Source: an uncultured Pelagibacteraceae bacterium
Lineage (GTDB): Bacteria > Pseudomonadota > Alphaproteobacteria > Pelagibacterales > Pelagibacteraceae
Reading direction: 5' to 3'
Assembly (NCBI GenBank): GCA_902595635.1
Contig: CACJQT010000005.1
Coordinates: 1-64,000 of the forward strand
Length of the DNA: 64,000 nucleotides
The first letter of the stretch is position 1. Every line of letters begins with the position of its first letter. The position numbers were made by a program, and so were the translations under genes. The notes under the pieces were generated by a model. The model was not told where the DNA came from, ran no database searches, and saw only the letters and a program-made list of their open reading frames with translations. Positions 39,855 through 50,361 of this stretch are shown here, piece by piece.

Positions 39855-41318
39855 TTATTTACTTCTCTTTATTAATGGAAAACTTAAAGCAATTAAAGAT
39901 AAAACAAAAAATGTTAAAGCTATAGGTCTTTGAAGGAACATTAACCAGTTTCCATCGAAAATAACAAGCGATTGTCTTAAAGTTCCCTCTACTAATTCAC
40001 CTAAAATTAAACCTATAATTACAGGTACAACTGAAAATCCATATCTTCTCATAAAAAAACCAATAACTCCAAATAATAGCATCAACCAAACATCAATAAT
40101 TGACTGATTTAAAGAATATGTTCCACAAACAGAAACTGCAAAAATCATCGGCCATAATAATTTATTCGGAACTAGAGTTATTCTTGCAAATATTTTAGCC
40201 CCAAAAAATCCTAATACGAAGAATAAAATATTTGCAATTAGCATTGATCCAAATATTCCATAAAGAAACTCAGGTTGCTCTCTAAATAAATCTGGACCCG
40301 GTCTTACACCATGTATGATTAATCCTGTAAGTATTACTGCTGTAGTCGCACTACCAGGAATGCCCAATGCTAGCGTTGGAACCATAGCTCCTCCGGTAGC
40401 AGCATTATTTGCTGCTTCAGCTCCAGCTATCCCTTCAATTGATCCTTTTCCAAAATCCTCAGGTTTTTTTGACCATCTTTTTGCTTCAGCATATCCTATT
40501 AATGATGCAACAGTTCCTCCCTCTGCTGGTAAAACACCAATGAATGATCCTATGCCGCTAGATCTAATTATTGTTTTCCAAGTTTTTTTATAATCATCGA
40601 TTGATGGAAGTTTAACTGCCTTTAAAGCTACTCTATTAAATATTTGATTAATTAAAGTAGATTGAGTTAACATTTCACTAATGGCAAACAAACCTACTAC
40701 CACTGGAATAAAACCAATACCTTCAGTCAATTCATTAATTCCAAATGTAAACCTATCTATAGATGTCATAAAATCTTTACCAACAGTTGAAATTAGAATT
40801 CCAAAAGCACCAGCAATTAAATTTTTTATAGGACTACCTTCGCCAATTGATGCAAGCATAGTTAATCCAAAAATTGCTAGAGCAAAATATTCAGGTTGAC
40901 CGAATTCGTAAGCTAAATTTGCAAGTAAAGGTGCAAAAAATATAAGAACTACAACACTAGCAATTCCACCAATTACGCTGGAAACAGTAGCCATACCTAA
41001 AGCTCTACCAGCTTCTCCTTTTTGTGCTAAAGGGTAACCATCTAAACATGTGGCTGCTGCTGCAGGGGTTCCAGGAGTATTTATTAAAATTGCGGTAATC
41101 GCACCTCCATAAGTTCCTGCACAATAAATTGCAGTAAGTAATACAATTGCAGATAGTGGATCTAGTGTCATCGTAAATGGTAATATTAAAGCACCGCCTG
41201 TTGTTGGTCCTAGTCCAGGAAGAACTCCAAGAATTAATCCAAAAATTGTTCCAAAAAATAAAACAATTAATAATTTATAACTAAATAAAGGAGCAAAGAT
41301 TAAACCTAAATTTTCCAT
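39855..41318 (-). CDS. tctA: Tripartite tricarboxylate transporter large membrane subunit
   Basis: GLILGVLPGLGPTTGGALILPFT; AIYCAGTYGGAITAILINTPGTPAAAATCLDGYPLAQKG. Confidence 0.96.
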   Translation of the reverse strand: MENLGLIFAPLFSYKLLIVLFFGTIFGLILGVLPGLGPTTGGALILPFTMTLDPLSAIVLLTAIYCAGTYGGAITAILINTPGTPAAAATCLDGYPLAQKGEAGRALGMATVSSVIGGIASVVVLIFFAPLLANLAYEFGQPEYFALAIFGLTMLASIGEGSPIKNLIAGAFGILISTVGKDFMTSIDRFTFGINELTEGIGFIPVVVGLFAISEMLTQSTLINQIFNRVALKAVKLPSIDDYKKTWKTIIRSSGIGSFIGVLPAEGGTVASLIGYAEAKRWSKKPEDFGKGSIEGIAGAEAANNAATGGAMVPTLALGIPGSATTAVILTGLIIHGVRPGPDLFREQPEFLYGIFGSMLIANILFFVLGFFGAKIFARITLVPNKLLWPMIFAVSVCGTYSLNQSIIDVWLMLLFGVIGFFMRRYGFSVVPVIIGLILGELVEGTLRQSLVIFDGNWLMFLQRPIALTFFVLSLIALSFPLIKRSK

Positions 41319-41319
41319 T

Positions 41320-41826
41320 TTATCCGTAATAAAGATTTGTAATAATTCCAGGTGGAAATCGTAATCCTAAAATTGTTTCAAAAAATACAAAAACAATTAA
41401 AGGAAATATAATTGATACCATTATTAAATAGGTAACTCTTCTTTCTCCCCAAAAGTAAGAAACTATGATTGAAAGTAATGCTATGCCTAAAAAGAAATCT
41501 AAAAATTTTGAAACAGTTACAAAAACAACAAATGAAAGTAAAGTGATATAAAATGAATTAGGTAATTTTTTTTCATTTTTCCAAGGATTTTTAAGAGAAA
41601 TAAAATAAGTTAATAAAGTTAGTGCAATAATTAAAATTAACAGGGCCTTTGGAAATGTTGCTGGTTGGATACCTCTATTTAATATAGGAGGTACTATATC
41701 AAAAGTAAAAGTAAAGTATAATAGGATTGAAGAAATTACTATTATTACAGCTGATACAATGAATGAACTTTTAAAAAAAAGGGACAAACTTTTGTTTGTC
41801 CCTTTTTCATTATGTACATCATTCAT
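41320..41826 (-). CDS. tctB: Tripartite tricarboxylate transporter small membrane subunit
   Basis: Four TM segments between tctA and tctC; N-terminal codons overlap a terminator hairpin. Confidence 0.85.
   Translation of the reverse strand: MNDVHNEKGTNKSLSLFFKSSFIVSAVIIVISSILLYFTFTFDIVPPILNRGIQPATFPKALLILIIALTLLTYFISLKNPWKNEKKLPNSFYITLLSFVVFVTVSKFLDFFLGIALLSIIVSYFWGERRVTYLIMVSIIFPLIVFVFFETILGLRFPPGIITNLYYG
41773..41807 (-). terminator. Intrinsic terminator inside the 5' coding region of tctB
   Basis: Minus strand: AAAAAGGGACAAAC-AAAA-GTTTGTCCCTTTTTTTT; 9-bp perfect core stem plus A-U extension and T8. Confidence 0.88.
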
Positions 41827-41837
41827 TTAAATGTACA
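41813..41837 (-). promoter_or_regulatory. Small hairpin placing the tctB start codon in its loop
   Basis: TGTACAT (41813-41819) and ATGTACA (41831-41837): 7-bp stem, 11-nt loop containing the ATG at 41824-41826. Confidence 0.5.
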
Positions 41838-41844
41838 AAATTTA

Positions 41845-42819
41845 TTAATTAATGTAACCCAATGCTTTGAGTTGAGCTGTCATTTCAGCAAGCATTTCTT
41901 CCATTTGCTTGCCCCACTCATCTGCACCTACAACACTCGTCTCATCAAGACCAATTTCTGTTAGGAAATTTTTATAGTAGTTGTGGCTCATAGCTTTCAT
42001 CATTCCAGCTTCTAGTTGTTTAACTCTGTCTGCTGGAGCACCTTTTTTAGTTACGAAACCTCTAACAGTAGATAAAGAAACAGGTATACCTAATTCTTTA
42101 GCTGTTGGAGAGTCTCCAATTTTAGCCATTCTATTATTTGCTAATACAACTGAAACACAAAGTTTTCCTTCATTAATTTCAGTTAGGGCCTCACCTAAAT
42201 TTAAAACTCCTACATCAATATCTCCTTTTATTAGATTAGTTTTAATTGGCGCAACACCTTTGTAAGCAACAATAGTTGGATCTTTTAATCCACCTTTTTT
42301 AGTAAATGCAATTGCACTAACATCATCAATTCCACCAGTGTGAGTTGTTCCATATTTTAGTGATTTTGATTTTTGCGTGCTAATAAATTTCTTAGCATCT
42401 TTAATGTCATTATTACAGTTAACAACAAATAGTTGAGGATCATCAGTTCCTCTAGCTAGCGGTTGCATATCACTTATTTTGACTTTTGTTTTACCTAAAG
42501 CCATTGATACAGCGTGACCAGTAGTCCAAGTCAAAGTGTGATTACCATCAGCAGGAAGTGTCATCATATAGTCCATGGATGCAGCTCCACCACCACCTTT
42601 TTTATTAACTAATTGCATGTCTTGTTTTAAAACTCTTCTTGCTCTTAACAACATCATTCTAGTAGTAACATCTGTTCCACCACCAAAACCAGCATGAGTA
42701 ATTGCTTGTATTGGATGACCATCTGCTTTTGCAGATGTAATCATAAGTGGAAGTGCTACAACGAAAAATTCAGTTACTAAAAATGCAGCAGCTAAAAATA
42801 GTTTAAAGCTTTTTTTCAT
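41845..42819 (-). CDS. tctC: Tripartite tricarboxylate transporter substrate-binding protein
   Basis: AITHAGFGGGTDVTTRMMLLRARRVL; VNKKGGGGAASMDYM. Confidence 0.93.
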   Translation of the reverse strand: MKKSFKLFLAAAFLVTEFFVVALPLMITSAKADGHPIQAITHAGFGGGTDVTTRMMLLRARRVLKQDMQLVNKKGGGGAASMDYMMTLPADGNHTLTWTTGHAVSMALGKTKVKISDMQPLARGTDDPQLFVVNCNNDIKDAKKFISTQKSKSLKYGTTHTGGIDDVSAIAFTKKGGLKDPTIVAYKGVAPIKTNLIKGDIDVGVLNLGEALTEINEGKLCVSVVLANNRMAKIGDSPTAKELGIPVSLSTVRGFVTKKGAPADRVKQLEAGMMKAMSHNYYKNFLTEIGLDETSVVGADEWGKQMEEMLAEMTAQLKALGYIN

Positions 42820-42888
42820 TATTTTCCTCTTAAGTTAATTTATATTTAAATATTTAATCATAATCTGTTAGAAACAGTAAGAAAAAAG

Positions 42889-43881
42889 ATGACAAATAAG
42901 AAAAAAAATATTGCTTTATTACTAGGAGATCCATCAGGTATTGGACCAGAACTTATATCAAAACTTTTGACCCAAAACGAACTATCGAATGCAAATATTA
43001 CTATAATTGGTGAAAAAAATATTTTAAACGCTGGAGATAAAATTTCAGGAAATAATTCAGACCTAGAAATTGTTACTGATTTTGATGAAATAAATTTTGA
43101 TAAAAAAAGTAAGTATTTTTTAGATATCTCTAAGGGCAAAAACAAAAATTATAATTTATCAGAGTGCTCTGCGGAATCTGGAGAAACAGTTTTAAATGCA
43201 TTAAATTTAGCACTAGAACTTGCGAAAGAAAAAAAAATTGATGCTATTAATTTTGGTCCTTTTAATAAGACAAGCTTAAAACTAGGTGGATGTAAATTTG
43301 ATGACGAATTACATCATATGGCTGATAAATTAAATGTAAAAAGTTTTTTTTGTGAATTTAATGTAGTAGATAATTTTTGGACTGCACGAGTGACATCTCA
43401 TATACCTATCAAAGAAGTTCCAGAACATATTAAGAAAGATAAAATAATGAAGCCAATAAAATTGATTAATGAAGCAATGAAATTAAACGGTATAGAAAAT
43501 CCAAGAGTTGCAGTTCAAGCTCTTAACCCTCATGCAGAGTTTGGTAATGAAGAAAAAGATGAGATAATACCAGCAATAGAGGAAGCAAAAAAACTTGGTA
43601 TTAATGCTGATGGTCCTTTGCCATGTGATACTTCTTTCATTACAGCATTTAAAAATAAAAATCATGATTGTATTGTTGGAATGTATCATGATGCTCTTCA
43701 ATCTGGACTAAAGGCTTTTGGATTTGATAGAGGAGTAACAGTTCAAGGTGGTCTTCCAATTCCAATAACAACACCTGCGCATGGAACTGCGTTTGATATT
43801 GCCGGAAAAAATCAGGCAAATTTGGAGCCAACATTGCAATCGTTTAAAATTGCATTAAGAATGGCTCAAAATTTAAATTAA
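42889..43881 (+). CDS. PdxA family dehydrogenase (PdxA/PdxA2-like)
   Basis: LLGDPSGIGPELISK; GMYHDALQSGLKAFGFDRGVTVQGGLPIPITTPAHGTAFDIAGK. Confidence 0.9.
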   Translation: MTNKKKNIALLLGDPSGIGPELISKLLTQNELSNANITIIGEKNILNAGDKISGNNSDLEIVTDFDEINFDKKSKYFLDISKGKNKNYNLSECSAESGETVLNALNLALELAKEKKIDAINFGPFNKTSLKLGGCKFDDELHHMADKLNVKSFFCEFNVVDNFWTARVTSHIPIKEVPEHIKKDKIMKPIKLINEAMKLNGIENPRVAVQALNPHAEFGNEEKDEIIPAIEEAKKLGINADGPLPCDTSFITAFKNKNHDCIVGMYHDALQSGLKAFGFDRGVTVQGGLPIPITTPAHGTAFDIAGKNQANLEPTLQSFKIALRMAQNLN

Positions 43882-45057
43882 ATGTCTAAAATTAAAGATA
43901 TAAGAACAAAAGTATATCAATGGAATGGTAAAACAGTTCCTCCACAAAATAATTTTTGCACAAATGCATCAGATTTACTTTATGAAAAATCAGATGCCAT
44001 GGGTTCTTTCAGATTTCATGAATGGTTAATTTGTGAAATTGAAACTGATGATGGTCATATTGGAATTGGTAATGCAGCTCTTGCACCTCAGTTAGTAAAA
44101 AAAACTATTGATGAGTATCTTAGACCATTAGTTATAGGAGAAGATCCTTTTGATTACGCTTACATCTGGGAAAAAATGTATAGAAGAACTCATGCATGGG
44201 GAAGAAGAGGTTTAGGTATGGTTGCAATATCTGCAATTGATATTGCTATTTGGGATATATTAGGAAAATTAACTAACAAACCCGTATTTAAATTGTTAGG
44301 GGGTAGAACAAAAGAAAAGATACCTGTTTATGCATCAAAACTTTATAGCCAACCAATCAAAGATTTACAAAATGAAGCTGAAAAATATAAAAAACAAGGT
44401 TTTAAAATGTTTAAAATGAGATTTGGTTGGGGGCCAAAAGATGGTCCTGAAGGTATGAGAAAAAACATTGAACTTGTAGAAGCTGTAAGAGAAGTAATCG
44501 GGGATGATACTGACTTAATGTTAGAATGTTATATGGGTTGGAACCTAGATTATTCTAAAAGAATGATACCTAAATTGGTAAAATTTAATCCAAGATGGTT
44601 AGAAGAACCAGTTATTGCTGATGATATTCATGGGTATGCGGAACTGAATAATATGAACGCTATACCAATTTCTGGGGGAGAACATGAATTTAATCTATTT
44701 GGTTTTAAACAATTGTTAGACCTCAAAGCAGTTAGCTACATTCAATATGATAATAATAGAGTTGGTGGATTTACAATCGCTCAGAAAATAAATGCTCTTG
44801 CAGAGGCTTATCAAGTTCCAGTAATTCCACATGCAGGTCAAATGCATAACTATCATTTAACAATGTCGAATTTTAATTGTCCTATCTCAGAGTTTTTTCC
44901 AGTTCATGATGTAGAAATTGGTAACGAACTATTTTATTATATTTTTGAAGGTGATCCTGCTCCAATAGATGGAATGATCGATCTAGATGATAATGTTCCA
45001 GGTCTTGGGCTTAAGATTACAGATAAATATAAATCAGAATTTAAAATTATTGAGTAA
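43882..45057 (+). CDS. Enolase-superfamily sugar-acid dehydratase, L-rhamnonate dehydratase-like
   Basis: [51 protein letters not shown] resembles RhmD. Confidence 0.8.
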   Translation: MSKIKDIRTKVYQWNGKTVPPQNNFCTNASDLLYEKSDAMGSFRFHEWLICEIETDDGHIGIGNAALAPQLVKKTIDEYLRPLVIGEDPFDYAYIWEKMYRRTHAWGRRGLGMVAISAIDIAIWDILGKLTNKPVFKLLGGRTKEKIPVYASKLYSQPIKDLQNEAEKYKKQGFKMFKMRFGWGPKDGPEGMRKNIELVEAVREVIGDDTDLMLECYMGWNLDYSKRMIPKLVKFNPRWLEEPVIADDIHGYAELNNMNAIPISGGEHEFNLFGFKQLLDLKAVSYIQYDNNRVGGFTIAQKINALAEAYQVPVIPHAGQMHNYHLTMSNFNCPISEFFPVHDVEIGNELFYYIFEGDPAPIDGMIDLDDNVPGLGLKITDKYKSEFKIIE

Positions 45058-45972
45058 TTAATAATTTTCTACTTCATTGATGCTTGGCATTGAATTTGCA
45101 GCCCCTTCTTTAGTTGTAGAAATGCCAGCAACTTTGTTAGAAAATTTTAATGCATCAACAATTTTTAACGATTTAGCTAATGCCACACTAAAAGCTCCAT
45201 TAAATGCATCTCCTGCTCCAGTAGTATCTTTTACATCGTCTTTTAATTTATGAGCATCTACAAAATGGCTTTCGGTTCCATTTGAAAAATAAACTCCTTT
45301 AGAACCTAGAGTTATTAGAATATTTTTTACTCCTTTTTTTAAAAATTCTTTAGCTGCATTTTCTATTTCAGATTTTGTTTCTATTTTTTTTTCTAAATAA
45401 AAACTAGCCTCAGTTTCATTTGGTGTAAAATAGTCTATGTTTTTAAAGTCATTCTCAGATATTTTTGAAGCCGGAGCTGGATTTAAAATTGTAATTGATC
45501 CAGTATCTTTGGCTTTTTGTAAAGCATAGCTTGTAACATCATATGGAGTTTCTAATTGTGTTAAAAATATATCTGAGTTTTCAATTGCTTTTAAATTATT
45601 ATCTATATCAGAACTATTTAAAGTGCCAGCAGCGCCTGGTATGATGTTTATTGCATTATCACCTGTATTAGTATTAATCATAATACCAGCAACACCAGTT
45701 GAGTGATTTTTGTCTTTAATAATATAATCAGTATTTACTCCAGAGGATTTATATAAATTTAGTGCCATTTCAGCATTATTATCATCACCTATTTTTGTAA
45801 TAAAACTTATGTTTCCGCCAAGTCTTGCTGCAGCAATGGCTTGGTTAGATCCTTTTCCACCAGGTCCTATTAAGTGTTTTGTTCCTAAAATAGTTTGCCC
45901 CACTTCAGGAATTTTTTCACCAATAAAACATAAGTCTGCAACAAATACTCCAAATACACATATAGATTTCAT
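45058..45972 (-). CDS. rbsK: Ribokinase (PfkB family)
   Basis: GGKGSNQAIAAARLGG; DTTGAGDAFNGAFSVAL. Confidence 0.9.
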   Translation of the reverse strand: MKSICVFGVFVADLCFIGEKIPEVGQTILGTKHLIGPGGKGSNQAIAAARLGGNISFITKIGDDNNAEMALNLYKSSGVNTDYIIKDKNHSTGVAGIMINTNTGDNAINIIPGAAGTLNSSDIDNNLKAIENSDIFLTQLETPYDVTSYALQKAKDTGSITILNPAPASKISENDFKNIDYFTPNETEASFYLEKKIETKSEIENAAKEFLKKGVKNILITLGSKGVYFSNGTESHFVDAHKLKDDVKDTTGAGDAFNGAFSVALAKSLKIVDALKFSNKVAGISTTKEGAANSMPSINEVENY

Positions 45973-45976
45973 TTAA

Positions 45977-46438
45977 TTAAGACCAGACTTTACCGTCAGG
46001 AAGAATAACTCCTTTAGTAATAATAAAACATCCAAAAGGTCGAGCATCTGTAGTGGTTACAATACAATATGCTTTTTTTGCTTCTTCATAAAAATTTTGT
46101 CTTGAAATTGATCCAACTTTCCATTGGGGACCAGAATTATTTTTTACTGCTTCAATAAATTCTTTATGAGTCTCAGTAAGTTCTTCTGGTTTATCATCTA
46201 CTTCCATTCTAAGTGCAGGTGAGCCCCCTTGTGATACGGTAAAACTATCTAATGGAAAAACAGATAAAATTGCATTTGCTGCACTTTTAATATCTACCCC
46301 ATCTAATCGTATTACATTCTTGTTCATAGAGTTTGCAGGAAAATTAGCATCAGCAAGAATAATTTTCTCGCCATGACCCATAGATCTTAAATGAAAAAGT
46401 AAATCAGGGCTTAAAACTGGGTTAATATTTATTAACAT
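45977..46438 (-). CDS. fucU: RbsD/FucU family sugar mutarotase (FucU-like)
   Basis: INPVLSPDLLFHLRSMGHGEKIILADANFPA; ARPFGCFIITKGV. Confidence 0.88.
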   Translation of the reverse strand: MLININPVLSPDLLFHLRSMGHGEKIILADANFPANSMNKNVIRLDGVDIKSAANAILSVFPLDSFTVSQGGSPALRMEVDDKPEELTETHKEFIEAVKNNSGPQWKVGSISRQNFYEEAKKAYCIVTTTDARPFGCFIITKGVILPDGKVWS

Positions 46439-46456
46439 TAAAAGATTATATTACAT

Positions 46457-46492
46457 AAAAAAAAAGGGTGGAATAAAATTCCACCCTTTTTT
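46457..46492 (-). terminator. Terminator hairpin after Rbs-type SBP gene
   Basis: AAAAAAGGGTGGAA-TAAAA-TTCCACCCTTTTTT; A/T-flanked stem, potentially bidirectional. Confidence 0.88.
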
Positions 46493-46511
46493 AAATGTTA
46501 TAGACTAATGA

Positions 46512-47444
46512 TTATTTAAAATCGTTAGCGTTTTCTTTTGTCACTAGTTGTGTTCCAGTATCAATGTTTGGATCAATACTTCCACCATTAGCTAGCTCAA
46601 GTGCATATTTAACACCGTAAGCACCCATGTTATATGAGAACTGAGCAATAGTTGCAGTCATTTCACCTTTTAAGATACTTGTAGCAGCATCTGGAGTTGC
46701 ATCAAAACCAACAACGACAACATCATTCATATCTGCATCTTTAAGAGCTTGCATAGCACCTAAGCCCATATTGTCATTTGAAGCAAATATTGCTTTGATG
46801 TTAGGATTTTTCAAAATAATAGACTCAGTAACTGATCTACCTTTCGCAGTATCCCACTCAGCTGTTTGAGTAGCAACTATATTTAAACCACAATTTTTAA
46901 ATCCTTTAATTGCACCATCTCTTCTTAGTAAAGCTGTTGATTGAGACTCTATTCCAGTCAAAATTGCAACATCTGAACCTTTTGGAGTTTTGTCACAAAT
47001 GAATTTAGCAGCTAATTCTGCTCCATTCATATTGTTAGTTCCAATAAAAGTAACACCTTCATTGATCCCTTTTGTATCTACGAATACAACTGGAACACCA
47101 CTTTTGATAGCATCATCTACAATTGGAGCAAATGCATTTGGATCTCCTGGTGCAAGAGCTAAAGCATCAACACCTTTAGCAAGTTGGTCTTCCACTTGGT
47201 TAATTTGTGCTTGAACATCACCTTCTTGAGGTGGCGCAACCAAGATTAACTTGACACCTAATTTTTTAGCTTCTTCTTCAGCACCTTTAGTAACAGAAGC
47301 CCAGAAAGGATTTCCAGACCCAGGACCTTTAATACTGAATAAGATTTTTTTACCATGACCATCAGCAAAAGAAGCTGAAATCATGCTTATCGATAAAAAA
47401 ATTGCTGATACTAAAACAACAATTTTTCTTGATAGTTCTCTCAT
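46512..47444 (-). CDS. Sugar ABC transporter substrate-binding protein (RbsB type)
   Basis: Signal peptide; SIKGPGSGNPFWASVTKGAEEEAKKLGV; periplasmic binding protein type I. Confidence 0.94.
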   Translation of the reverse strand: MRELSRKIVVLVSAIFLSISMISASFADGHGKKILFSIKGPGSGNPFWASVTKGAEEEAKKLGVKLILVAPPQEGDVQAQINQVEDQLAKGVDALALAPGDPNAFAPIVDDAIKSGVPVVFVDTKGINEGVTFIGTNNMNGAELAAKFICDKTPKGSDVAILTGIESQSTALLRRDGAIKGFKNCGLNIVATQTAEWDTAKGRSVTESIILKNPNIKAIFASNDNMGLGAMQALKDADMNDVVVVGFDATPDAATSILKGEMTATIAQFSYNMGAYGVKYALELANGGSIDPNIDTGTQLVTKENANDFK

Positions 47445-47551
47445 AAATTTCCCCTTTAATAATTATTAAAGCTTAATTTAATAAAATTTTTAAAAAAAAT
47501 TCAACTGTTTACAGGGTCTCTTATGATAGCATCTATTCAACTTTGACGTGT

Positions 47552-48601
47552 TTATTTTCTTGTGCCAAAATCTCTTCTTAAAACATCCACGTAAACTGCT
47601 AATACAATGATCGAGCCAATTAATACCTGTTGCCAGAAAGAGCTTACATCCATCAAATTAAGTCCATTTCTTAAAATTCCCATAATCATTACTCCGGCAA
47701 ATACTCCAAGAACAGTTCCTCTACCACCAAAGAAACTAGCTCCACCAATTATACATGCTGCGATAGCATCCAATTCAGATTGTAATCCTGCATTAGGATA
47801 ACCAGAGTCTGTTCTTCCTGCTAAAATTAATGCTCCAATACCTGATAAAAAACCACAAAGTGAATAAACAATTATTAAAATTTTATTAACATTAATTCCT
47901 GAGGCTCTTGCTGCGCTTGGGTTGCCACCAATTGCATAAATCCACTTTCCTGTTCGACTGTGATTCAAGAAAACCCAAAAAACAAAATATACAAAAGCTA
48001 TTAAAACTAAGCTTACAGGTAGATATTGAGATTTCTCTAATCCTAACCAAGTAAGATCAATTCTACCATGACCTAAGTACCTAACTTCATCGGTAAATCC
48101 ACTTATGGGTGTTCCGCCTGATATTAAGTTTCCTGTTCCTCTAAAAATATAAAGAGTTCCTAAAGTCATTATAAAAGGATGAGGCATTCTTAAAAGTGTT
48201 ATCCCCAAACCATTTATCAACCCGCATAAAAATCCAGCAAACAAAGGTACTAGAACAACTATAAACCAAGGTGCTCCAGCTTTAGCTACTATTGCTAAAA
48301 TCATCAATGAAAGCATCATTATTGAGCCAACTGATAGATCTATACCCGCAGTCACAATAACCATAAAAACACCTAAAGCTAACATTGATTGCCAAGATAT
48401 TTGTTTGAATACGTTTGTTACATTTCTCCAAGACAAGAAGACATCTGGTTGCAAAATATGCATTACCAAGATCATGATAACTAATAAAAGTAAAATCCCA
48501 TATTTTTCAAAATATGGAATAAGTTTTACGTATAAGCTATCTTGTTTTTTTTCCTTATCGTCCATTTTATTTTTTTCCCATAATCCAACCAATGACTTCA
48601 T
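47552..48601 (-). CDS. Sugar ABC transporter permease (RbsC type)
   Basis: VMIVTAGIDLSVGSIMML; AIGGNPSAARASGINV; GGASFFGGRGTVLGVFAG. Confidence 0.94.
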   Translation of the reverse strand: MKSLVGLWEKNKMDDKEKKQDSLYVKLIPYFEKYGILLLLVIMILVMHILQPDVFLSWRNVTNVFKQISWQSMLALGVFMVIVTAGIDLSVGSIMMLSLMILAIVAKAGAPWFIVVLVPLFAGFLCGLINGLGITLLRMPHPFIMTLGTLYIFRGTGNLISGGTPISGFTDEVRYLGHGRIDLTWLGLEKSQYLPVSLVLIAFVYFVFWVFLNHSRTGKWIYAIGGNPSAARASGINVNKILIIVYSLCGFLSGIGALILAGRTDSGYPNAGLQSELDAIAACIIGGASFFGGRGTVLGVFAGVMIMGILRNGLNLMDVSSFWQQVLIGSIIVLAVYVDVLRRDFGTRK

Positions 48602-49316
48602 CTCTTGAAGTTTTATCTAATTGAGACTCAGCAAAGTTTGTTCCTTGAAAAAGTGCCATTACTCTGTCGCAAACAGTAAAAATATCATCCATTCTATGAC
48701 TTATTACTATAACACCTACGCCAGTACTTTTTAATTTGTTAATTAAGTCTAATACTTTTCCAACTTCTTTTATTGCTAAAGCAGCAGTTGGTTCATCCAT
48801 TATAACAACTTTGGCATTAAATGCTGTTGACCTAGCTATTGCAACCGCTTGTCTTTGTCCTCCAGATAATTCCTCTACTTTCTGATCAGCACTTTTAACA
48901 TTTATTTTTAGTTTCTCTAAGTGTGCGCTTGTCATTTCTTGAATTTTTTTAAAATCTAGAAATTTTAAGAAGCCAATATTTTTTGTTGGCTCTCTTCCTA
49001 AGAATATATTTTCTCCAATAGGTAAATTACCTGCCAATGCAAGATCTTGATAAACCATTTCCAAACCTAAATTTTGAGAGTCTTTTGGACTATCTAATAC
49101 GTGTTCTTTACCCTCAAAAAATAAAGCACCTGCACTTGGTTTGTACAAACCAGATAAAACTTTCATTAGTGTAGATTTGCCTGCACCATTATCTCCCACT
49201 ACACCCAAACATTCACCTTCGTGCACTTTTAAATTTACATTTTCTAAAGCAGTTATTGTTCCAAAATACTTTGTGATACCTTTAGCCTCTAAGAGCAATT
49301 TATTTGTTGAAGTCAT
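48567..49316 (-). CDS. Sugar ABC transporter ATP-binding protein, single NBD (FrcA-like)
   Basis: [34 protein letters not shown]; only 249 aa. Confidence 0.93.
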   Translation of the reverse strand: MTSTNKLLLEAKGITKYFGTITALENVNLKVHEGECLGVVGDNGAGKSTLMKVLSGLYKPSAGALFFEGKEHVLDSPKDSQNLGLEMVYQDLALAGNLPIGENIFLGREPTKNIGFLKFLDFKKIQEMTSAHLEKLKINVKSADQKVEELSGGQRQAVAIARSTAFNAKVVIMDEPTAALAIKEVGKVLDLINKLKSTGVGVIVISHRMDDIFTVCDRVMALFQGTNFAESQLDKTSRDEVIGWIMGKK

Positions 49317-49338
49317 TTAATTTAAATTAAAAAAAAAA

Positions 49339-50358
49339 TTAATTAATTGCAACAGGTTTTGACCTTAAAAGATGAACAGTTTTTCTTAGAGCTCTTTTAC
49401 AAAATCTTGGATTAAGATTTTTTGAAATTAATTTCATATCTTCAAAAACAATATTACCCATTTCCTTGAATGACTCGTCTAAAGCACCCGCTCTATGTGC
49501 AGAAAATAAAACATTTTTTAATTTTCTTATAGGGTCATTTTTTTTAACTGGTTCTTCCGGAAAAACATCAAGCGCTGCATAAATATCACCTTTTTTAAGC
49601 CTATTTTTTAAATCTTTAAAATTAACAACTGCAGCTCTACTCATTAGTATAAAAAGTGAGTTTGATTTCATAAGATTGAGTAATTTTTTATTAATCAGTC
49701 CTTTGTTTTTTGTAGTAATTGCAGCAAGCACATAAATAACTTCACATTCTTTAAACATTTTTTTTAAAGTAATTGGTTTAAATCCTTGATTAATAATTTT
49801 TTTGTTTGGTATCCAAGGATCATAGATATTTATTTTGCTCGAAAATGGTTTCAATAATGGAACCAAAGCTTTCCCTAGGTCTCCAAATCCCAATAATCCA
49901 ATTTTTTTGTCTGATAACAATGAAGACTTAAGATTTCCATCTAATCCGTACTTTTCCTTTTTATTAATGAAATCCTGATTTGCTCCATGAATATTTCTAA
50001 GAAGAGAGAGTGTAAATCCAAGCGCAATTTCTGCGACTGGTTTCGAGAAAACGGGTGAAGTTGCAATAACATGAATACCTTTATCAAAGCAATAATTATA
50101 ATCCATATTATCTAGAAAGTTACTTTCGACGTTTATTACTGCTTTCAACTTTTTTGCTTTCATTAACAAAAATTTAGGAAGATCAGGCTGTCCAATTATA
50201 AATTTCGCTTTATGAATATTATTAATATAAAATTTTTGTTTATTTGTTTTTGGTGCGAAAATAAGCTTAAATTTATTTTTTAACTCATTTAATTTTGGTT
50301 TTGAAAAAATAAGCTGCATAGTTCTTGGATACGGATCAACAATTGCAATATCTTTCAT
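49339..50358 (-). CDS. D-isomer-specific 2-hydroxyacid dehydrogenase family
   Basis: KKIGLLGFGDLGKALVPLL; FILMSRAAVVNFKDL; ALDVFPEEP. Confidence 0.88.
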   Translation of the reverse strand: MKDIAIVDPYPRTMQLIFSKPKLNELKNKFKLIFAPKTNKQKFYINNIHKAKFIIGQPDLPKFLLMKAKKLKAVINVESNFLDNMDYNYCFDKGIHVIATSPVFSKPVAEIALGFTLSLLRNIHGANQDFINKKEKYGLDGNLKSSLLSDKKIGLLGFGDLGKALVPLLKPFSSKINIYDPWIPNKKIINQGFKPITLKKMFKECEVIYVLAAITTKNKGLINKKLLNLMKSNSLFILMSRAAVVNFKDLKNRLKKGDIYAALDVFPEEPVKKNDPIRKLKNVLFSAHRAGALDESFKEMGNIVFEDMKLISKNLNPRFCKRALRKTVHLLRSKPVAIN

Positions 50359-50361
50359 AAT

